A DNA stretch of 64,000 nt from Bombus terrestris (taxonomy: Eukaryota; Arthropoda; Insecta; Hymenoptera; Apidae). Below the pieces are notes generated by a model, which was not told where the DNA came from, did not search any database, and saw only the letters and a program-made list of their open reading frames with translations. Where the stretch lies: the NCBI RefSeq assembly GCF_910591885.1, contig NC_063274.1, positions 9,963,725-10,027,724 of the forward strand. Direction: 5' to 3'. Position 1 is the first letter of the stretch. Every line of letters begins with the position of its first letter. Below are positions 36,823 to 51,100 of this stretch, piece after piece. The position numbers and the translations under genes were made by a program.

Positions 36823-39800
36823 CTCAAATATTACTGCCAACGACGAAGATACCAGAAACGCCAATCTTAGATCTTGCGCCACGGGAAGAGTTCAATTGTC
36901 GTTTCTTGGATATCGCGAACGAAATGAAATTATTGCAAAGATTATTCGATCTTCAGAATTTAAACATATACATATGTAGAAATCGTTTGGAAATTTTGGT
37001 TTTAAATGTATTGGAATTAACTGAATATTACAATATATGATACTAAATATTAGATTATCTCGTTCAATTTTTACTGTTGTATAACAATTATGAGTTTCTA
37101 GTAATGTTTCCTTTTTCCGTATCATTAATTCTTTGTCACGCCATTAATAATATCGGAAATAATATCCAACACGACGTATAAATTCAAATGATCGATAAAA
37201 TTCAAGTCGATCGTTATCGATTTTTGATAACTCTTTAAAACTTACCGCACCATATAAATCAAACATACAACTTCCTGTCCTCTATCTTATTACTATCTTC
37301 TCAACGATGCTATACAGTACAACCTAGCAAACTTTCCAAAATCTTTGTTCCACGACCAGTAGAGTTACACGAACTTTCTCCGTAAATATGCAAAACACGT
37401 TAAAACAAGCATGAAATGCAGGGACGCGAGCCAGCTGGAAGGCAACACGTGCGAAAGCCAGCCAATAAAGCGAGAAATTTGTTCGCGCGTGGTGATAAAC
37501 CGGTCGACCAGACGAGAGTATCGATGATCTTGATTTTGACAGGGAAACACACGGCGTGGATGGGTCTTGCTAGCAATAAAGCCATTATCGAACAGCGGTG
37601 TGGCGCTATTAGCGGTGACACTCGCATGCACGAACGGTGCGGTACAACTAGCAATGCAAAATAGCGGCACGGCGTGGCGCGAGTCTCTCTCGCAGATATA
37701 TCGAGGTCCGTGTGCCGTTTCATCGTCGTCGTTCAACGCCGTAAGTTTCACCAGCCACGGTTGCCGGTAGCCCTGCGACACCCGAGAAAATCTACTCTCT
37801 GACCGGGACGCGATTAGGTGTATCGTGGTGTGTGCGCCTGTGGACAGGGAGAATCGTCGCCGGTCCGTCGCATAAATCCTTTGTAAACGGAATAGACGTC
37901 CGCTGCATCGAATTAGCATCGGATTAGCCGATTTAGTGCTCGTGCCGGTCGGTATCCACGGTCTAGAGCCTAGAGTCTAGAGAGTGGATAGTCCCTAAGC
38001 CGGCAATGGGACGATGCGAGATCGTGAATTTATGCGGCGCACGTATCAGTCGTTTCGGTGCTGCCGCTTGCAAAACCCACGGACAAAAATCACGCCGCTT
38101 TGATACGTCGTTGCTTCTGCTACCACTACCGAGCGCCGCCGTTCCTCCTAGTACTTTTAATTAGCATACGATCGATCCCCCAACGTCGACGCTGCCTCTA
38201 CTTCACTGTTTCGCAACGGTACACTCCGACTGTGCCCCTGACTAGCGCGTTTCGACCCGGTTCTTCTCTCGATTTTCAATGAGTGCGTGTACTGCGACGA
38301 GCAAATGGAAATTTCATGGATTGTAGAATAGACATGATCGTTGGTCGTATATTCACAAATTTTATGATAAAAATTCGCGTATGTTATAGGTAGTCGGTGC
38401 GTGTTTTTTTTTTTTTTTTTTATATGCACAGGATAATTTGACTCTAAACGCATGTTTTAAATTAATTGGTAAACATATTCGCGCATTACGAAACACCGTG
38501 TGCCTTTCTCGTATATCTATTAGATGTCTATTGATTGTAACCTTTGATTGCTTTCTGGAGTCAGTAGTCATTCATGCGGTTCTGACTACGAACACACGCA
38601 CAAAGTACAACCGGGGATAATTAAAGGTGCATCGAGTAGATTTACGAAAGTACTCTCGCAAACGCCGCCTGTTCGAGTATCGGGGTTACGTCATCGCGTC
38701 GAAATGTCGATACGGTTCGACCATTTATCGGGACACCCACGGAACGCGATGTAAGCGTACCTTTTTCCTACAGTCGAAATACACCTTTAACAGATTTTCT
38801 AGGTACGTACACTGACTCATGGAAGTACTCGAACATTTATCATAGAAAATTCTTGTAGATGTATTGTAAAAGTTTCGTATAACGAACGTATTACAATTTC
38901 ATAGCAGTGTAATAAGACACGACTATTGTGATTATAGTGGTAAAATATGAAATCAGTTCGAAAATGTATTTGGAAATCGCAAGGTGTTTTCGCAAATATA
39001 TATGATACTAAAAAATTAGAATACAGTACGAATAGACATCTTAAAACTAAAAACTGTTAAAGATGATCTCACTGAATATCAAGACTTATTAGTATAACAG
39101 ATAACTGACTGATCATTTAACTATTTAAATATTTTTGTGATCTTGTGCTTGCAATTTTTAGATTCGTTTCAAATTTTATCAGTGTTATCATGATTGTCGT
39201 GTCCATACATAAAAGATGTCTATAAATATTCAAATATTTTCGTGCTTCATCGTACATGATACAGAAAGGTACTGGTCGGATATAAACAGCAAAGCTAAAA
39301 CGAACATGGAAAGGTTCTGCAGCGTATCTTTCGAAAAATTCACCAAAGGTAGGTGAAACGTTGCGATAACGTTACACAAGCTAGATGACAATATTTACCG
39401 ATATTCGTGTCGACCATTCTCATGGATTTACTTTCAAAGGTTGAAAAAGATTTTTATCTCATGTTCATATATATACTATGATGGAAATCACTTACGACTC
39501 CACGACGTTCCCACTTTTCTCTTCGATTATTTTTCGAGTTCGTGTTCTCGTTTGTTTGTTTTGGTGCAGGCGTACCTGCCTTATTCGTCGATTGCCTACG
39601 TGTAATTTAGGCAGCGTGGATCTTGTTCATGGCGTGAAGTTTTAATTAGTGCTACGAGAGTTATTGATATTTTCGAGTATTTTCATTAATAGTACGCTGC
39701 CACACTGGTGACAGTGATCGATGGCATACCACATGCGTTACTATTTTTAAAAAGTTTAATTTTTGACAACATGTTTGATTCAATTCGACGAAATAAAATG

Positions 39801-39990
39801 CATTTCAGAGAAAAGAATGCGACATAAAAAAATAAGCACGTATAAAATAAGCACAAGAATTACTAAAAAATTTCTTAAAAGAATTATGCGATCGTTCTCA
39901 CACGACCAACACACTCTACCCACTCTAACTTTCAATTATAACTATTTAATACCAACAAACTTGAGCCAATGACCATCATCGTTGCAAAAC
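36823..39990. other. Non-coding stretch with poly-T run
   Basis: AT-rich to 37,370. 37,400-38,290 is CpG-rich; its 184-codon minus-strand frame overlaps three plus-strand frames and lacks any domain I recognise. An 18-base T run lies at 38,404-38,421. 38,800-39,960 is AT-rich. GTGCAG at 39,564-39,569, after a T/G-rich tract, resembles a 3' splice site, but the following 12 codons end in a stop and match nothing. Confidence 0.55.
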
Positions 39991-40014
39991 AAAAAAAAAA
40001 AAAAAAAAAAAAAA
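39991..40014. repeat. Poly-A run of 24
   Basis: Twenty-four uninterrupted A residues. A retroposon tail was considered, but no matching target duplication was seen on either side of the upstream sequence and no coding or SINE body precedes it. It is most simply a mononucleotide repeat. Confidence 0.95.
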
Positions 40015-42113
40015 CGCACGCGCAATGCTAATCAAGCATTGTTGTTACAACAGTGAATTAGATCTCTGACGTTTCAATTGGTCGTATCCTGACTACGGGA
40101 TAGGTTCTTGACTGCAAGCTTTCGCGAGCGTAGCAGCGGTAATGAAGTCTTTGACGAATCTGGTTGCACGCAATCGGCCGGTCAATAGGATTGGCATCGA
40201 TTATCAGGAAGCACAAAGGGGAACGAAACCGGCGAGGTCAGCGATACCCCTTCAAGCTAGCTACACGTTTTGTTTCGATTTCCTGAATAGTGTAACCGGT
40301 AGATCCAACGCGAACGGGTCGATTGCGGATGTAAAATGTTACCGTCCAAGCGTCCGAGAAACAGGTGTGCGGACTATATGCAGTCAGTCGATTAGACGGG
40401 TGTCCAGAGCGCATGTCGCCTAGCGGTGGAATTGTACGGTCATCGTGTGCGTACCGTGATACACGAGTCCTCCAGTACATACCGCGGTCCACAATACCAC
40501 AGCTCGGTATGCTCTCCTCTGTAAGATCAGCAACACGTATATCCATGTACTTACACATAGACACGTGTGTATGTGACGTGGTCGTGCGTAGAAATAGGAG
40601 ATAGCAAGTACGAGGAAGCTGAGAGCGGAGAAGCATGGGATTGAGCATAACCAGTTTCTGTTACTCGTCGACCGACCGTGTGGCGTAACGTGGTCAATTG
40701 GTCAATCAGCTCGCTCCAATATACACAGCCATACCGCTCGATTTTCTCGAGAAATGCACCGCGCTCTCTGCGAACGTTTCGACCTCTTGCAATAAAAGGT
40801 AGAAGAAGATTCCGAAGCTCGCCGGGACAGTCATTTCGCGCCGCGTAATTGCATGGCCAATTACCGACGCCACCCAGTTGATCCACGCTGATCCGATCGG
40901 GATCACGGTTATTGCTTCTTCTGAAAGAAGTCGAACCGCTTCTACGAAATTTGCGGGCTGCCAGGAAACTACCCTGATAAGATACCTGCTGCGATTAGCT
41001 TCTTTGTTTCTTTTTAGTTCTTATCGGCTGACTGACTCTTTTATTCTGACAACTTTTGTTGATTTTTCTCATGGTTGCTGGTTTCTTGTTGGCTTTTTCT
41101 GATTTTTGAATAACTACGAATAGCATGATAGAAATCCTTACAGTACAGAAGATACATGTACTGTGTTAAGTTTGGCTCAGTACCAAGCGTTCTTCGACAG
41201 TGAAAAAATTCTTTTTTTTAATCTATTATTGATAACAGAAACACATTTTTCTAATGTTTTTGTCGGAAAAATATCATACACAGGTTGTGTGAGGAGCGAA
41301 TGCATTATTGTTTAGTTAGTTAATACGTTGTTAAAGTAGAATATTGTGTGAATATACGTATTAGGGAATGTGGAAGAATTAATAATAATAGGTACGTATA
41401 TCTTTCCACGTAATTGTTCCGGTTTAATATATTAAATGATATACTTAACGGTGCAAAGTGTATTTCGCAGCATTTAAAAATTTATTACGTTCGTTATGCG
41501 GAATCCACGGTAATTCCTTAACTACGCTATACGAGGGCTCGCTATAATAGAAGATACAGTGCGCGTTATCTTGACATGATTTAAATTGCTCGGGATCGTT
41601 GTGTACGAGTATGTTTAGTCGAAATTTAGTTGGTAAGTGTCAGATGCGAGACGCGAGTACATTGATTGTCACGTGGGTAACCAGCGTCCAATGATATTTA
41701 CCAGGTACGGAACTTTCATTGTACGGGCGGACATATTTCGGATTTCGATAGTCGAGTAAAGTAGAGATAAAACATGGTTATGAATTATTTAACGTAATTT
41801 CTACTTTCCTATAATTAAATGCTCCGTTTCTATCGGAAACCGCAAATTTTAATTAACTTATGATGTAACGGTTAACGCGCGATTGTACGCGTTACATACA
41901 TGAAAGTATTTTAAACTAGAGAGTATGAAATTATGCATCGTAGTTCATACTCTTTAAATAACTGTTAAACGCGATTCTTTCTTATCTCTGTTTGTCAAGA
42001 AGGGGAAAACTCGTTGAAGATTGCTAATAACTTTGACCTCGTAGAAAGAAGATTTTAAAACACCTATATCTTCAACGTATAGGAAATTTACCTGTTAAAG
42101 GGACAAAGCAATC
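40015..42113. other. Non-coding stretch, no gene recognised
   Basis: 40,100-40,990 is CpG-rich with frames of up to 136 codons overlapping on both strands. 41,100-42,110 is AT-rich. On the minus strand, a moderate pyrimidine tract leading to AACAG followed by GTAAAT (junction at 42,092/42,091) resembles a weaker fused acceptor and donor. Confidence 0.55.
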
Positions 42114-42184
42114 TCTTAGATAAGATCTAGAGAAGAGATCTAGAAGATTCTTAGATAAAATCTATCTATATCTAAAAAGAATCT
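42114..42184. repeat. Local repeats with imperfect hairpin
   Basis: AGATCTAGA occurs at 42,123-42,131 and 42,136-42,144. TCTTAGATAAGATCT at 42,114-42,128 recurs at 42,149-42,163 with one change. The arms AGATTCTT (42,145-42,152) and AAGAATCT (42,177-42,184) are perfect inverted repeats, with AGATA/TATCT continuing the stem after a bulge. The stem is short (about 13 bp), so a microRNA precursor is unlikely. Slippage in an AT-rich region is the simplest origin. Confidence 0.7.
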
Positions 42185-45100
42185 TTATTTTAAAAATGAA
42201 AATAATCTACATCGTAACTTTACGTATAATCACTTACTAATTTATCTTTCTCAACGACAATACTCGAAGAGTGAAACGATAGATACTCATCATTCACTCG
42301 TAACGTGTTAATAAGCAAAGTAAACAATTATCGCCTGTTCTCTAACGATTTAAACGACCTACTCATCTGACTATGTTTTAGTCGTCGTTATTCGTCCATT
42401 GAAGTTCACCTGTTAATCTTTTATCTCGGCACGAATTGGTCGGGACACGGGAATCGGCTTGTACCTCCTGTGTTTTCGGTGTCGCGTCGATAAGTCTGAC
42501 AGGACCGACGAAGCGCATAGCACGCTCGGTTGAGCTATGGGTGGTAGGTGTTTTCCATACCTGGATCCAAATGGCTTATCTGGCCTGAAACGTCATGCTG
42601 CCAAGGCTAATGTACCTATGTACGTATATCTCGACTCGTTGGAACTGAAATAACACGAACGATGATGTCATAGTTGCGCCGCGTGCTCTCGCGCGCGCCT
42701 TTATACGCCAGACTCGGCAATGAAATACACTGTTTGCCTATGTTAAAGCGTGCTGCATCGCGATAGCGGTAATCTAGTCGCTTAATGAATCTCTTCATCC
42801 TTCCATGTCGTTCCGCCGATATTCCGGCTTTTCAAGACGCCACATCTTACGTCATTTCTCGCAAATGCCTCCTCGCGGAGCACAGGTGCGCCTTTGTGCA
42901 GCTAAAATCGTCGTCCATTTGCATGCGAATGAGCGTCCTCGCATCCCCATGCCTCTTTCGCGAGTTCCCTGAATTTCACGATTGTTACAGAAATCATGGT
43001 CCTATCCGGTGCTCGTCGTCGACAGCCACGAGTAAATGGCAAGTGGGGAAACTGCGGCGAATACTTGTTGCTTTCTCGGTTCGCTCGCCACCGGGTGTAT
43101 TCAGCCGTGGATGATGTTTTTAGCGGGGACCTCGAGTTTAGCGAACATGTTACTATCGATGAAATTTTCAGAAGAACTCGGAGGGTGTTATTCGATGAAA
43201 CGACGAACGTTAGAGGGAAAGCGGCACGTGATGTAAATTGGCAAGAAGGCGTTAGTAGAATCTGTGCGGCTTTGATCGCTCGATGAGAAATGGTTTTGTA
43301 GGATATTACGGTGTTATCTCCACAGTGAAATATCTGGAATAAAAGCGAGGTGTGTTATAGGGGACTCGTGGTCGCAAAATGGAACAGCGTGAAGAAGAGA
43401 GGAAAGGGTGAGGCGCGTGTAATCTCGCGTGTCCAGGGGATACCGTGGCGTTCGCTATGAAATGAAATTGTCGTTCTTCCCACCTCGCCCGGGATTGTAC
43501 TGGTAATAATGCCAAACTGCGCTTTACGTTGATCATTTTTGGCGAGGGAGATTTAGAGTTTCGTTCATGTTGGGGTAGGTAATCTTTAACTCGGATTATT
43601 CTTTAATCCCTTGATAAATTAACACGATGGTGAATATTCAAACGAATATTCAGGTCTTACTGTGTTTAAAGAAACAAGAAGCGATGGGCTTCTTTTCTCG
43701 AATATATTTTATAAAATAGTTCTGCAGTTATTTTCTCTTATATGCATCATTGAAACAATGTCGTTTCAGGCTGACGCAAATAAAATGTAATATGCTCGGT
43801 CTATCATTAGCGCAGTTAAAATACCAGCCACTCGCTAGGAACAACACCAGGTTCTCAAACGTGGAAGAACGGTACACGGGACACGCGATACACGTGGTAT
43901 ACGATTTTCCTCTTTTACACGCCTCTCGATTTCCACGCAGACGTTCAACGAGACATAATAACGTACGGTCGGGCAATTAGAACGCATGCGAATGCTAGCC
44001 AGTGACCAGTTTAATTCTCCGGCAATCACATAGCCATCCAGCGTATCGCGAATTCACCAAGTTATCAAAGGTTATAAAGGGAGTCTGTCAGGAGATCTGT
44101 GTAGATTCAGAAAGCATGAAATCCGCGGCTTGAGAAGCATTCCATCGGTTCAAATCCATTCGTGCATCTGCACAACCTGAATAGATCTAGGGGCAACTCT
44201 CTCGAATTTTGCAATCGCACCTTGCGGCATTTCCTAGTTCCACTACACTCTATGGCATGGACATTTATTCGAACGCAACCAATACAATTCATTTAGCAAG
44301 ATTTCTGTGTGGTACCGAGAAACTGCATTTCTCCCACTTTGTTCCGGTGTGCTCTCGATGCTCGAGTTTATAGATCATCGCTGGGGACGGCTTTGTCATA
44401 TTGTGTTGGAAACGCGCGCAAGTTTGTCTGCGCGGCTCGCCAGTCTTACATAATAAAGTTAATCTTTGTAATATTGTTGAGCTGTCTATGTAAATAGGTA
44501 TCGATCGCAATACCTATTGTTGCTTCCTAGTGAATTTGTTCGTTGCGAGCTTGATTCGAAATATAATTCTGCGGCTGGGTGAAAAGACTTGCAATAGAAA
44601 GTTACCGTCGTGCAAGTTTGTTCGCGCATAATGCGAACGTTGACCAGTCACGTTTGATGTTTATAATTTTATTCAGATTTGAATAACGAGTATATAACTT
44701 GTGACGCTTTCCTGTCTACTTATGCAGATCTGTCCGGAAACAGATAATTTGTATGATTGAGCCATTTTGCAGAATTATACTACTATCATTAGCGAAATTT
44801 TACAAGTCACTCGTGGATTTATTATTATTATTAGTTGGTAAATCATATGGAAGAGCGCTCAGGAGTTCACCGATTCTCCACGTAACATATGATTTTTCCT
44901 TCAATTAAATATACGGAATATCGCCGTCCAATTAAATTTCCTATATGCAGAATGTTCATATAACTAGTACCTAATGTACCACAAAGAAGAGCTAAAAACA
45001 GGAATATTTTAATTTCCTATTCGTACAAATCATTTAAATCGCTTAAGAAGATCACAATGGAATATCTTTCATTCTCGTCGAACAAATATATATACGCACT

Positions 45101-48100
45101 ATAAATATGGACTATATACGTACAACGGAATTTCGGTTCATTACCGTTAAAACTGGTTGTTTTTTAAGTTGAGTTTGTATTACGGGACTTTGAATCGTAT
45201 AAAAGAGGGATATGCCAGTATCGTAATGTTTCGTGGATGCACGCGTGTATCGTTATTGCCTTCAAATTTTATCGAGCGCGGTATACCCGGCGTTGCACTT
45301 GTCTCGGGTTTTAACCGTGAAAATATCAATAGCAGGATCAACCATTGCTCGGCAAATGGGCACTGAATTGCGGTTTTATACGCACTTGGAGCTGGAAACA
45401 TTGGCGTGTGCTGCATTCGCACTCCTGCATTCTGTCAATCTATTTATTAGAAAGAAAAACACGTTGCACGAAAATAGAATACGCGCTAGTGAAAATCCGG
45501 TCGGCAACGAACACCCTTTACAGGAACAAATTCGAACGGATAATCCCGGGACCTGTTTTTCACGCATTTGCATCTGCTCGCCACCTCCCCCCCTCTCTCT
45601 CATTCGCCCCCTGTCCCATCATAAAGAGAGAACCATCGTGAACAATGATTTGGCTACCATTTGATGCGCTGGATTTATTTCTGTTGGTTTGCTATTCTAT
45701 AAAAATACATACATATCGTATCTCTTTGATTTGGTTGGTTTTTACGCCTCCTTTTTTCCTATCAATGCAGACAGTCGGTATTTCATTTGCCCGTGAAATT
45801 CAAACTAACGAATGTATGTATACATGTGTACGTAATTTTTCGAGAATGTTTCTTTCCTCGTTAAAATTGCTCGCTGAATGTCGAGTTTTTAACACTTGGC
45901 TTTGCGTGATTTCGCTGCTTGAAGATTGAAGAGTTGTTAGGATGAGAGGCGGGGTTTCAGTTTCTTGTAAGAGGTCTTGTCGTTTTGTATTACGCGCTCA
46001 GCGATTTTTATTGTATCATGTAGGTTAGTCATGTTTGACGAGAGATCGCGCTTCTGATATCTGAATTCATTTAAATAAGCGTCGATGATAGTACGCTCGA
46101 AGGTTGTTCAAGATTTTAAGATTAAATTTTTCAAGTTAAAATTGAATGCAAAGTAGAATGATATTTATGCAAAGATGGTTATTCAAATTATAATTGCTTC
46201 TGATAGAAATGCATAGATTGGAAAAGCGCTGTGTAATTTAAAAACGTTCTTTTCTATTTAAGACATGGCTGGCGAAACCATTTCAGGTCGTGAAAGTCAT
46301 TTTTCCCAACTTCCTTCGTTGAATCTGAATTTGAATCGCCATTAAATATCGTCTTGGCAGGCCAATAAAGGAAAGGGGAAGCGAGCAAAAGCGGTATGCG
46401 TTTCATCCGAAGCGTGTTAATAGACTCGCCAGTAAGGCCATCTAGCATTGTCCTGGACACAGGGATAATCGACATTAGGACATCGGAGCTATATCAGTTC
46501 CATTCTTGGTTAGCTTGGGAAGCAAATTACTTCTCCCCCTCTGTCTCCGTCACTGTGCCATAGAAACGGTGTGCTTGACACGGCATTACACGTATGAGAA
46601 ATGTATACTCCCCACTGTGTTTCCAGCAAAATCTATTGCTTTTAATAACGGTACATGGTGGAAGTCAAAGCAGGAAGAGAAATCAAATATCAGTGATCTA
46701 AAAAATAAATATCAGTGGAAAAATTTATAAAAAAATAACTACGAGATATGTCAAGAATAAAAAATTCATTTTATGCATAGTTTAAGAATAAATATTTTTA
46801 TAATAAATAAATATGTGCGAGGTATATCATATTTTAATGCGTACATATACAATTTCCTCAAATTTTTTAAAAGCGTAGATCGTTAAGAAAATCTGGCTTG
46901 GACATAAACGATCCAGTTGTTTATGGAAAGTTGACAATCAAGTAAATATCATAAACGCACCGAATCGACTTTTCTAATCTTCCTCATATATTTCATCCTA
47001 TAGCAAATGTTCGTATAAAAATCGCTATGGTCTCGCGATCCACGGAAGTATACTTTCGCATTCCCTTTGGTTTCCTGTTTTGCCGTTCGTAGCCGATGAC
47101 GAAACAAAAGAGGAAGCAGCAACCGTGAGACGGATTCCGGTGGCAGAACGGAAATGGGAGCAATTCGCGGGCAACATTACCTAAAAGCAATCTTCGTGCT
47201 AAACTAAATCGCTTTCGTTTTGGAGGCGGCCTGACTGCTTGCTGCACTTCATATACTTTCCATATACATACACGCGTATATACGAGTCTTCTCACGTGGG
47301 TTACACGTAAGTGTGCTTTACATACAAGCTCGTGAATGTATTCGAACATTTGCAGACAACTTTTACGCATGCATATATTACGTGTGTTATGCGATACATT
47401 AAAAAATTTCATTAGCATTTTAATGACACCATAATCATAATTAGAAGGTGTGAAATTTGGAACGCGTCCGAAAATACTTAAGATGGCTCTGTTCATGCTA
47501 TATACTTACTAACTTTTTACTAAATACAGGCTTGTAATAAATATCTAATTTCTACATAGTACATTTTTATGATTGGTTTGAAGTTTGGCTCATGTAATCA
47601 TGATACGCAATGTTAATGAAATTTCAAAATTTTTTATACAACGTATACGAACATCAGAGCTTTTTATCGTAAGCGTTCAAATACTTTTGTGAGTCACGTA
47701 TATGCGTGCGTTTCTGCTACACATGTATATACACGTGTGCGCAGGTTCAGGCATATGTATAAGAGTGTAGATTGTTGCAAATAGGCAGGCAGCGCAAGAA
47801 GATTGTTAGCAGTCAAGCCAGCCTTCTGGCTTTCGTCCAGAATCGATAAAGCGTCGCGTCGACTGATGAATGAATAAACAAAAAAGAAAAAAATGCGAAG
47901 AAACGGCGGTCGCGCACCGCGTAACCGCACAGCGTGGTTTAACATCGGCGTCGACGTCGCTCGTTGCTCCACGGCTTGGTTAATCCGTGAGATCAGCTTA
48001 AAGTAACCACACACGGTCGCCTCGGCCTTGTGTAAGCGCGAGCGTTAGACCGACGTCGTTTTAATCTTACGGCGCCGATGAAAACACAACGTATTCCATG

Positions 48101-51100
48101 TGTGCCCGGTATATCGGCTGATTCTCTACTGTGGCTGGCAAACATAATTTGCGGGCGGAAAAATGGCGAGAACGAGCGGATTTCGAGGAATTTCAGTGAA
48201 TTTCGCGTGGAACGTACACAGGGTTTATAGCGGCTGGACGAGACGATTAGCGAATTCGTGTTTAGTAATGGTTACTGTTATTTATCAAACCGCTAATACA
48301 GGATCTGACCACGATAACGAATGCGAATTTGATGATTCATTGTATGAACATGGATGTACCATATGTAGAGCGCCATTCGGAAAATTAAGGCTTTGCAGGA
48401 AGAAAAATTTGTTGAAAGAACACGGTATCTTAGAAAAATATTTAGTAGGTACAATAGAAAGATCAGATATGAATTTTAAAATATCTAGTTGTAATATTAC
48501 TGAGTAAACTTTAGATGAAGATTACGGAGATATAAAGGTTTCACATGAAGTCTTATTTTAATTACGATTTCTGGGCTATAGTTTATACACTGTATTCGTT
48601 GTATTCTAAATTTACATGGTTTGTACGTTTGCAGTTTGAATCAGAGTAATATTTCTTGCTTATAAACGCGGAATTTGAACTGTCCTTTCATCTCTCGAAG
48701 ATGATTCATGGTGTATATGGCGATAATTAATAGGTAGCCTGTGTTTGCTCGAGGCGTTACTTTATCACGATTCGCCGTCGCTATGAGACTTGAATATGAT
48801 TTAATACTCTATATTCCGTACACTTTTGTAACACGAGGTTAAATACCGTCAATCTTCAGCATATAATTCTATGCATTGCGTATACAGCGTCAATTACTGA
48901 TCTTTGATTAGCGTTGAAAGGCTGTTTTATGCATTTTCCTTATCGTTTAAGATCATTTACCTTCATATGCTATCAATCTCCATGATACAGGAACTGGGGA
49001 ATTCCGTTCCTTTATTTATCATTTTTATAGTGTGAAGTTCGATTAATTACCAGTCACGATTAAAGATAAGTCTCTGAATCAAAGTCAATCACGATGAAAC
49101 GAACGAGACGAAAGATTATGAAGATTCACAGAGTTTTCAAAAATTCCGCGTTACCTTCTAATAATCGTAAAGAGATTTCGATCAAACGAACGGTCCTCGT
49201 TAAATCGCGTTACATTTCTGCATTAAGTAGTCTTACATTTATCCCCTTCTCTTCTTTTCCGTGGATAAAATCAAATAAAAATTCCTCGTTAATTGAATTA
49301 CGTTTCTGCGTTAAGTACTTTTACATTTGTCTCTATCTCTCTCTTTCCTCGGATAAAATACCAAGGCAATTTGCAAATCTTGCTCTCTGACTTTCCAATC
49401 GATTAATCATTTTTTTATCCCGTACTATCGATGTGATAAATTACTTGTACTATACAATGTTGCACGCATATTCATTATCACGTCGTCCTTCGGTTTTTTG
49501 CAAATCGAAAATGGACGCGACGCGCGACCGGTTTAGTTCTGAAACTTTCGATGCGTTAATTTTATCGCAGTTGTGGCGTTATATCATTCAATGCCTCAGG
49601 GTTCTATCGTATAATTACGTGATTTCAACGGCGATGCGCTTTCTGATAATTGCTAGGATTTGTCTGTCCTCTTCCTCTCCCTGCCGGAGTTGTCTGTGTT
49701 TATGCGTGCACTTCGAACGCATTTATTTCGAACAAGCGGAATCATGGGTACGTTTTATCCCCGCGATGTGTTAATTGGTAATCAGTCTGCTGCAATTAAT
49801 AAGGCCGGTTACCGTGGTGCGTTGCCGCCGATATCGCGGAATACGCATCGATGATTCTGCTACGACTATCAGAATGTTATCGCGGCCAAATGAGTTTAAA
49901 AGGCATTCAACTGTTATCCACCGTGTTACTTCTTCTATCGATTTCGGTTGTCAATTATAGGATCGTTATGTACAAAAAACATTGCCTGCTTTTAATCTAC
50001 CCTTTGCTTTCTCAATCTTTTCATATCTTATAAGATATTGTTTAACTAGTATTTTATATTCGAAAATTCGAGCAATTCGAACAAGTACCGGTTACAGTTA
50101 AAGATCAATATTCATGGACAAGAAAAAGATGTTGCGAGACTTGCAACATCAGATACCAGACATAATTGGAATAAACGTTTTTAGAAGTGAATGTTACGTT
50201 CAGTATTTCGCGTTTTTTTTTTTTTTTTTACATCTTCAACTTTTTAATCGTTAGTATCGCACGTTCCACTTTCCTCACGATATGAGAGAAGTATCCCTTT
50301 GAGCTTATCGACGAAACAACGTGCATGCTTCGCTGACGCAGATTTAGAAGTCTGATAGGGTGAAACGAATCTCGACGATGTACTCGTGTGCTTATTAAGT
50401 ATCACTTGCCGTACAATTAGGCCAGCAACAGAGGCTCAGTTATATTACGTAATAGAGCTGAATAAGAGAGATTCATCGAGGCAGGAAACTGATTAAAATG
50501 AAATTTTGTTCCTTTCCTCTTGCCTTTCTATTCTTTCTGAATGGTTTCATATCAGAAACATTTAAGCCCAAATATACAAAGTTGCAGAATAGAAAACGAT
50601 TTGAATTATATAGTAGTCTTTTTTGTGTCTTTCTTTCCAAATTTTTCAGAGATAGAAATCTATGATAATAATTTACCAAATTGTGCAATGCAACTAAAAC
50701 TGTTCAATTTGTTGTTTAATATAATCAGATATTTATGGTTATTCTAGTGACCAATTTATCTGATTTTTATTCATCTTGACGAAGGACAGAAACGCAGAAG
50801 ACATTAGACGAGCAAATCCTAATCAGGAAATATTCGCACACAAATTCTGGAGAAAGGCGATGTTATGGCCAGAGTAAACTTCATTTAATGTATGCTACTA
50901 ATTAGTTCGAATATCTGTAGTATGTCGTCGAGGGGGTTTACAAAGCTGACATTAAGGGCAAAGAACACAATGGCTCGGGACATGTAATTAACCGACGTTG
51001 ATTCGTAAATATTTGCACGCACTTAAGGTTAAAGTTACAAAGCTATGACACGCGTTAGTACATACTATATGGGCCTTGACTTGAGTTGTACCTAATATTC

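Noticed and set aside
37365..37919. 184-codon minus-strand open frame
   Set aside because: It lies in a CpG-rich island with three competing frames on the plus strand, and shows no recognisable motif or splice context.
39564..39612. Acceptor GTGCAG followed by a short terminal exon
   Set aside because: The upstream tract is T/G rather than pyrimidine, and the following frames end within 12 to 25 codons without homology.
39763..40014. Retroposed gene or SINE ending in the 24-base A run
   Set aside because: No SINE promoter, no coding body and no matching target duplication were found around it.
46993..47496. 167-codon minus-strand open frame
   Set aside because: No recognisable domain, irregular composition across its length, and no support from flanking splice sites.
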